Below are positions 5,186 to 8,721 of a stretch of DNA of 8,721 nucleotides, piece by piece; position 1 is the stretch's first letter; each line of letters begins with the position of its first letter. This DNA comes from an uncultured Clostridia bacterium (GTDB lineage: Bacteria > Bacillota_A > Clostridia > Oscillospirales > Oscillospiraceae), in assembly GCA_946410505.1 (NCBI GenBank), contig CAMKAP010000076.1:1-8721 (forward strand), given 5' to 3'. Under the pieces are notes generated by a model that saw nothing but the letters and a program-made list of their open reading frames with translations, made no database searches and was not told the DNA's origin. The position numbers and the translations under genes were made by a program.

Positions 5186-6265
5186 TTATACCAGGCGGAT
5201 CTCCCGGCAGCTTCCCGCGCCGAAAACCTTTTCCATCTCGCCCTTGTAGTGGGCAAAATACGCACTCGGCATCAGCGCTTGCACACAGCCGGCAAAACCG
5301 CCGCCGTGCACGCGCCAGGCGCCCCGGCCCTCCAGCAGCCGCCGGCTCAGCTCCAGGCCCTGGGCCAGCTTTTCATCCCCGGTGGCGCTGGTGACGATGT
5401 TGTTCAGCAGCTCCTCCGAGGAACGGCCGGATTCGTTCATCAGCTTCATATAGGCCTCGCCATCCCCGGCCTTCAGCGCATCCCGCATCCTGGGCACGCG
5501 CTCGTTCTCGTCAAAGAAATGCATGGCCCGGCGCACCGGCCGGTTGGCGGGGTCCCAGCCCCTGCTGCGAAATTCTTCCGGGTCCACGTCGCCCAGAACG
5601 CCCTTGTCAAAGAGATTCGCCACATAGACCATATCCGCCGGGATGCGGGCGTAGGAGGTGTCCAGTCCGGCGTGGCTGCCGCCGGTCTCGGTCAGGCAGA
5701 GGGTCAGGCCCATGGAGGCGAAATCGGCCTCCACCGTCTCGATCTCGCGGGTTTTGAAATCCACATAGATCGTCTTGCCCAGGGAGCAGACAAGCTGGCT
5801 CATCAGGCCGCAGGGCTTGCCGAAGAACTCGTTCTCCGCCCGCTGCGCCACCCGCGCGATGACCACAGGATCGATCTCTCCGTCGTTATAGAGCGCGTTG
5901 AGGATGCGCCCGATGAGCACCGAAAACGCGGCCGACGAGCTCAGCCCCGCGCCGGTGGGGAGTGTGCTGGTGACGCTGGCGTCAAGGCCGCCGATCCTGA
6001 GCCCCAGCTCCTGGAATCCGGCCAGCATCCCGCGCACCAGCGCCTGGGCCGTGCCGAACTCCCGCGTCCTGACAGTCAGCTGATTCAGCCTGACCTCCAG
6101 CTCGCCCTGCCCTTCGGAGCGGACGCGCACGACGCCCTGGTCGTTGGCGCTCACCCGCGCCCGGATCCCCAGGTCGATGGCGCCTGCCAGAATTCTGCCG
6201 TTCTGATGGTCTGTATGGTTACCGGCCAGCTCCGTGCGGCCGTTGACAAAAAACTCTCTCTTCAT
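5186..6265 (-). CDS. Galactokinase-family GHMP kinase with altered active-site residues
   Basis: A 359-aa cytoplasmic protein of the galactokinase branch of the GHMP superfamily; classical members phosphorylate galactose with ATP in the Leloir pathway. Motif 1 is NGRTELAGNHTDHQ (8-21), the ATP loop is LPTGAGLSSSAA (102-113) and motif 3 is HGGGFAG (320-326). TGGSHAGL at 194-201 is typical of a clostridial clade. Three key positions differ from true galactokinases. The Pro of PGR is Asn8, the Glu of GEHTD is Asn16 (usual in this clade), and the catalytic-base Asp of GxMDQ is Ser156 (GLMSQ). The N-terminus is short, lacking the residues that normally precede motif 1. The start at 6265 is set by AAGGAAGG at 6270-6277 and by the promoter, whose transcription start (about 6303) excludes the in-frame ATG at 6304. 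No galT or galE is adjacent. It may be a sugar-binding pseudokinase or a kinase for another sugar. Confidence 0.85.
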   Translation of the reverse strand: MKREFFVNGRTELAGNHTDHQNGRILAGAIDLGIRARVSANDQGVVRVRSEGQGELEVRLNQLTVRTREFGTAQALVRGMLAGFQELGLRIGGLDASVTSTLPTGAGLSSSAAFSVLIGRILNALYNDGEIDPVVIARVAQRAENEFFGKPCGLMSQLVCSLGKTIYVDFKTREIETVEADFASMGLTLCLTETGGSHAGLDTSYARIPADMVYVANLFDKGVLGDVDPEEFRSRGWDPANRPVRRAMHFFDENERVPRMRDALKAGDGEAYMKLMNESGRSSEELLNNIVTSATGDEKLAQGLELSRRLLEGRGAWRVHGGGFAGCVQALMPSAYFAHYKGEMEKVFGAGSCREIRLV

Positions 6266-6309
6266 GAAACCTTCCTTTTTCGTCCCCTTTTCTCTTCTAC
6301 ACATGATAA

Positions 6310-6338
6310 ATCATATAACAGCTCCTCCGCAAAGTCAA
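6310..6338 (-). promoter_or_regulatory. Sigma-A-type promoter of the galactokinase-like gene
   Basis: On the minus strand TTGACT (6333-6338), a 17-base spacer and TATGAT (6310-6315) each match five of six consensus bases. Transcription would begin near 6303, which fixes the coding start at 6265. Confidence 0.75.
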
Positions 6339-6377
6339 CAACTTCGTCTCCCTGTTTGCCAACGGCGGGGATGCTTC

Positions 6378-6406
6378 TTGCCTTTGGGCTCTCACGGGGC
6401 TATAAT
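6378..6406 (+). promoter_or_regulatory. Sigma-A-type promoter of the aminotransferase-like gene
   Basis: TTGCCT (6378-6383), a 17-base spacer and a perfect TATAAT (6401-6406). Transcription would start near 6413, giving a leader of about 23 bases with AAGGAG at 6424-6429. The in-frame ATG at 6409 lies too near the -10 box to be used. Confidence 0.75.
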
Positions 6407-6435
6407 ATGTGTATTCGAAAAACAAGGAGCCGCCC

Positions 6436-7095
6436 ATGATTGACCTTTCTCTCTTTTCCCGCGCCCGTCTGGATGCCGCCCTGGAGGCGCTGCTTGCCAC
6501 GCAGGACTCCTCCCTGCACGCCTATACCCCTGCCCCGGGCCTGCCCGCGCTCCGCAAAGCTCTGAGCGAGAGGCTCACAGCCTGCGGCTATCCTGTCGCC
6601 CCCGAGGGGATCTATATCACCTGCGGCGCCCGGGCCGGGCGCGCCATCCTCGCCCGAGCCCTTCTCGACCCGGGTGACGAGGTCCTGTTTCTGACGCCGC
6701 TGGCACCGGGCTTTCCCGGCGCCGTCAACGCAGCCGGCGCTTCGGTCTCGGATTGCCTCACAGAACAAACCAGGCTTCTGGTCCTCTCCGGCGCGTCTGT
6801 CCCCGACGGCGCCGCAAAAGAGATCATCGCCGCCGGAGCCCACGCCTGTCTGATGGCAGACTGCGTTTCGCGCGGCTCCGACGCCGCTGCGTTGGCGCTG
6901 ACGACAGACGCCTGCATCCTCAACGGGGACTTCGGCCCGGCGCTCTCCGGCGAGTGCATCGGCTACCTCGCGGTTGGCAGCCGTTTCCCCGATGCGGACA
7001 GGCTGATCGCTGCCATCGCAGGAGCTGGCCGTGCCTGCGGCTATGTGAATCCGCCCAGTCTCATGCAGCGGGCCCTCCTCGCCTTGCTGACATGA
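6436..7095 (+). CDS. Shortened aminotransferase-like protein lacking the PLP lysine
   Basis: A 219-aa protein resembling clostridial fold-type I pyridoxal-phosphate aminotransferases of about 390-400 aa. The match runs in order along the family: HAYTPAPGLPALRKAL (28-43), IYITCGARAGRAILARALLDPGDEVLFLTP (59-88), the DFGPALSGECIGYLAV segment (165-180) and GYVNPPSLMQRALLALL (202-218). The family's catalytic SFSKSLS reads DFGPALS, with Pro168 in place of the Schiff-base Lys. The NPNNPTG loop has become SGASVPDG (118-125), and the phosphate-binding Arg of GERIGY is Cys174. The cofactor Asp may persist as Asp142. The middle is compressed and the last 100 or so residues are missing. The frame is intact, with a near-consensus promoter, AAGGAG and its own terminator, so it looks like an expressed gene. 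A recently decayed paralogue is the alternative. I infer that it has no aminotransferase activity. Confidence 0.68.
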   Translation: MIDLSLFSRARLDAALEALLATQDSSLHAYTPAPGLPALRKALSERLTACGYPVAPEGIYITCGARAGRAILARALLDPGDEVLFLTPLAPGFPGAVNAAGASVSDCLTEQTRLLVLSGASVPDGAAKEIIAAGAHACLMADCVSRGSDAAALALTTDACILNGDFGPALSGECIGYLAVGSRFPDADRLIAAIAGAGRACGYVNPPSLMQRALLALLT

Positions 7096-7132
7096 CAAAT
7101 CCCCCGTCCAAAGACGGGGGATTTGTCATGTC
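7089..7132. terminator. 20-bp perfect hairpin shared by two convergent genes
   Basis: Bases 7089-7108 pair perfectly with 7113-7132 around a CAAA loop. The TGA of the aminotransferase-like gene (7093-7095) lies in the left arm. The right arm overlaps two bases of the rubrerythrin stop (7131-7133). The GC core CCCCCGTC/GACGGGGG is flanked by AAAT/ATTT, giving short T-runs on both strands, so it probably terminates both transcripts. Confidence 0.75.
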
Positions 7133-7670
7133 AATAATTCTCTTTCCTGACTTCGAAGTAAGCCTGAGGGTGATTGCACACAGGGCAGACCTCAGGCGGC
7201 CTGGTGCCAACCACCAGGTGGCCGCAGTTGCGGCACTCCCAGACCACAACGCCGCTCTTTTCAAACTGGGTCTTGGTCTCAACGTTCTCCAGCAGCTTGC
7301 GATAGCGCTCCTCGTGGGCCTTCTCGATGGCACCCACGCCGCGGAATTTGGCAGCCAGATCGGCAAATCCCTCTTCCTCTGCCTCCTTCGCCATGCGCTC
7401 GTACATATCCGTCCACTCGAAGTTCTCGCCTTCAGCCGCGTGCAGCAGGTTTTCCTCGGTGCTGCCCAGCTCACCCAGCTCCTTGAACCAGAGCTTGGCG
7501 TGTTCTTTCTCGTTATCCGCGGTCTTCAGAAAGATCTCCGCGATCTGCTCGTAACCCGCCTTCTTCGCAACAGAAGCGAAGTACGTGTATTTATTCCTCG
7601 CCTGGGATTCGCCCGCAAAGGCTTCCCACAGATTCTTTTCAGTTTTCGTACCGGCATATTTGTTCGCCAT
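7131..7670 (-). CDS. rbr: Rubrerythrin
   Basis: A 179-aa non-haem diiron peroxidase that reduces hydrogen peroxide in anaerobes, taking electrons through its own rubredoxin domain. The four-helix ferritin-like domain (about 8-130) carries the diiron ligands: Glu21 (ESQARNKY), Glu54 and His57 (ExxH), Glu96 and Glu99 (ExxE), and Glu116 and His119 (ExxH). The C-terminal rubredoxin-like domain (about 141-177) has CRNC and CPVC (Cys146, 149, 162, 165) with the usual 12-residue gap. Length and domain order are typical. The start at 7670 follows a strong AAGGAGGT; an in-frame ATG 11 codons upstream is not used because that lies before the ribosome binding site. Its own promoter overlaps the end of the XRE regulator gene upstream. 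It converges on the aminotransferase-like gene. Confidence 0.96.
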   Translation of the reverse strand: MANKYAGTKTEKNLWEAFAGESQARNKYTYFASVAKKAGYEQIAEIFLKTADNEKEHAKLWFKELGELGSTEENLLHAAEGENFEWTDMYERMAKEAEEEGFADLAAKFRGVGAIEKAHEERYRKLLENVETKTQFEKSGVVVWECRNCGHLVVGTRPPEVCPVCNHPQAYFEVRKENY

Positions 7671-7701
7671 ATAGCAAACCTCCTTCAAAGCTTGTACCAC
7701 C

Positions 7702-7729
7702 ACTATATCATATCCTGCCCCTGCGTCAA
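7702..7729 (-). promoter_or_regulatory. Promoter of rubrerythrin, overlapping the end of the upstream gene
   Basis: On the minus strand TTGACG (7724-7729), a 16-base spacer and TATAGT (7702-7707). Transcription would begin near 7696. The -10 box contains the stop codon of the XRE gene (7703-7705), and the -35 box lies within its last codons. Confidence 0.6.
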
Positions 7730-8392
7730 GTCATTATTCCTCCGACTCAGACGTATTGCCGCCCCGAACAGCAGGGCCAGATACTTCCCCCAGCCGACCC
7801 CAAAGTGCGCAGTCCGGGAAAAAATAAACTCCGCATCCAAACGGAAACGATCTGCAAGCGGCAGGCGCAAAAGGATGGGCGCAAGGGCCAGCAGATAGAA
7901 AACGATTGCCGCGATCACCGCCAGCCGGATCCCGACGCGAAGAAGCCGCGGCAGCGTCGGCAGACCTGTTAGGCAGGCCTCACCCTGAGTTAAGGTCCAG
8001 CCCAGCAGCAGGAAGACGAGCGGCATCATCAGCAGCACCACGCGCTCATAGGGAATGACATCGTAGTGTGTGCTTTTCCAGGCGAAGGCCTGCCGCTCCA
8101 AGAGGAAAAACAGCGCGGTTGCTCCCGCCGTCAGCCCCAATCCGAGCAGGAAGGGGAAAAGTTCTTTTTTTCGTGATACTTTACCTGTCGCCGTCTCTGT
8201 GCCAAGCAAAGCGGCGGTATCCGTCAGCAGCGCTTCCGCCAAGCGCAGCAGCATGTCAAGATCCGGCTCGCTCAGCCCGCGCTCATAATTGGAAACGGTC
8301 TGCCTAGTCACATGCAGCCGCGCAGCCAGCTCATCCTGCGTCATGCCGAGTGCCATTCGCCGCTCCCGCAGCCGCTTTCCCAGATCATTCAT
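7703..8392 (-). CDS. XRE-family transcriptional regulator with four membrane segments
   Basis: A 229-aa protein. Residues 4-55 form a Cro/C1-type helix-turn-helix ([20 protein letters not shown], then [13 protein letters not shown] and a leucine-rich third part), the DNA-binding fold of XRE regulators. The rest is unlike typical soluble sensors. Four hydrophobic segments (about 78-98, 117-135, 153-175 and 199-215) are separated by short charged loops, so the DNA-binding domain is probably tethered to the membrane. I do not recognise the membrane domain or its signal. The start at 8392 is set by GGGGGTGAT just upstream; an in-frame ATG nine codons earlier lacks a site. A palindrome 47-61 bases before the start may be its own operator. 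Rubrerythrin follows on the same strand but has its own promoter, so a regulatory link is only possible, not shown. Confidence 0.88.
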   Translation of the reverse strand: MNDLGKRLRERRMALGMTQDELAARLHVTRQTVSNYERGLSEPDLDMLLRLAEALLTDTAALLGTETATGKVSRKKELFPFLLGLGLTAGATALFFLLERQAFAWKSTHYDVIPYERVVLLMMPLVFLLLGWTLTQGEACLTGLPTLPRLLRVGIRLAVIAAIVFYLLALAPILLRLPLADRFRLDAEFIFSRTAHFGVGWGKYLALLFGAAIRLSRRNNDLTQGQDMI

Positions 8393-8438
8393 CGGATCAC
8401 CCCCGGAAAAGCATAACATGTAACGATAAAATAGTCAC

Positions 8439-8453
8439 GCAAAGCTTCTTTGC
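8439..8453. promoter_or_regulatory. Palindrome upstream of the XRE gene, candidate operator
   Basis: GCAAAG and CTTTGC form a perfect 6-bp inverted repeat with a CTT spacer, 47-61 bases before the XRE start codon. The size and place suit autoregulation by an XRE dimer. No clear sigma-A promoter could be fixed nearby; TTGCGT with TGTTAT at 18 bases is a weak candidate. Confidence 0.35.
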
Positions 8454-8484
8454 ACAACGAAAAGACGGTATAAAAAGCTCTATC

Positions 8485-8578
8485 CTGTCATTCTGAGGAG
8501 GCGGAAGCCGACGAAGAATCTCGGTTCATAATTTTTGTCCGTTGATGCAGAGATCCTTCGCTGCGCTCAGGATGGCAG
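8485..8578. repeat. Imperfect inverted-repeat element (small MITE-like or palindromic intergenic repeat)
   Basis: The left arm (8485-8522) runs from CTGTCATTCTGAG to CGAAGAATCTC. The right arm (8550-8578), reverse complemented, runs from CTGCCATCCTGAG to CGAAGGATCTC. The outer 13 bases and inner 11 bases match with few mismatches; the middle of the left arm carries extra bases. Sequences of this CATTCTGAG...GAAGAATCTC type are widespread intergenic repeats in bacteria, and on the minus strand they read as a CHPERSEGS peptide in spurious frames. It lies between the rRNA operon terminator and the XRE gene. Confidence 0.65.
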
Positions 8579-8593
8579 TCAAGAGCATATATC

Positions 8594-8629
8594 AACAAAA
8601 AATCAGAGCCGCTCAATTGAGCGGCTCTG
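8594..8629 (-). terminator. Intrinsic terminator of the rRNA operon
   Basis: A perfect 26-base palindrome (8604-8629, arms CAGAGCCGCTCAA and complement) is followed on the minus strand by ATTTTTTGTTG. It begins two bases after the 5S rRNA end, as expected for the end of an rRNA operon. Confidence 0.88.
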
Positions 8630-8630
8630 T

Positions 8631-8721
<91 letters not shown>

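Noticed and set aside
5150..6439. A 429-codon open frame on the plus strand opposite the galactokinase-like gene
   Set aside because: It has no recognisable domain, and the galactokinase motifs on the other strand are unmistakable.

Overview
The window looks like a high-GC, anaerobic Gram-positive Clostridia chromosome, most likely of the Oscillospirales / Oscillospiraceae type. This is inferred from the GC-rich codon use, strong AAGGAGG-type ribosome binding sites, a pyruvate:ferredoxin oxidoreductase end, a rubrerythrin, VanY-type peptidases and a clostridial galactokinase-family protein. No plasmid, phage, CRISPR or tRNA signal was seen.

Layout, left to right. (1) The 3' end of nifJ (1-318, +) with its terminator. 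(2) About 600 bp without a convincing gene (395-1003). It holds a stretch bounded by two long hairpins (458-492 and 843-883), a degenerate second copy of the nifJ terminator (917-950) and a short heptamer repeat. (3) A minus-strand two-gene operon: a 501-aa multi-pass GT-C-like membrane glycosyltransferase (1633-3138), then a 204-aa UlaG/UPF0173-like metallo-beta-lactamase-fold hydrolase (1004-1618). (4) A compact divergent promoter region (3166-3233) with a palindrome between the two -35 boxes. (5) A plus-strand pair of VanY-like proteins. The first (3263-4183) is membrane-anchored with a full M15 active site. The second (4190-5104) has a lipoprotein signal and a damaged active site. (6) A strong convergent terminator, then a galactokinase-family GHMP protein (5186-6265, -) with altered key residues. 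(7) Divergent from it, a 219-aa shrunken aminotransferase-like protein (6436-7095, +) that lacks the PLP lysine but has a near-consensus promoter. (8) A 20-bp perfect hairpin that carries or touches the stop codons of both converging genes. (9) Rubrerythrin (7131-7670, -) and an XRE-type regulator with four membrane segments (7703-8392, -). (10) An inverted-repeat element, an intrinsic terminator and the 3' part of a 5S rRNA on the minus strand, which is the end of an rRNA operon.

Two themes stand out. The centre is probably a cell-envelope module: a lipid-linked sugar transferase operon faces a peptidoglycan carboxypeptidase pair, and both may share one operator. In addition, three proteins in 3 kb (VanY-like 2, the galactokinase-like protein and the aminotransferase-like protein) are intact reading frames whose family catalytic residues are replaced. 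They are candidates for non-catalytic, sensing or binding roles. Family assignments come from motif recognition by eye; no database search was possible.
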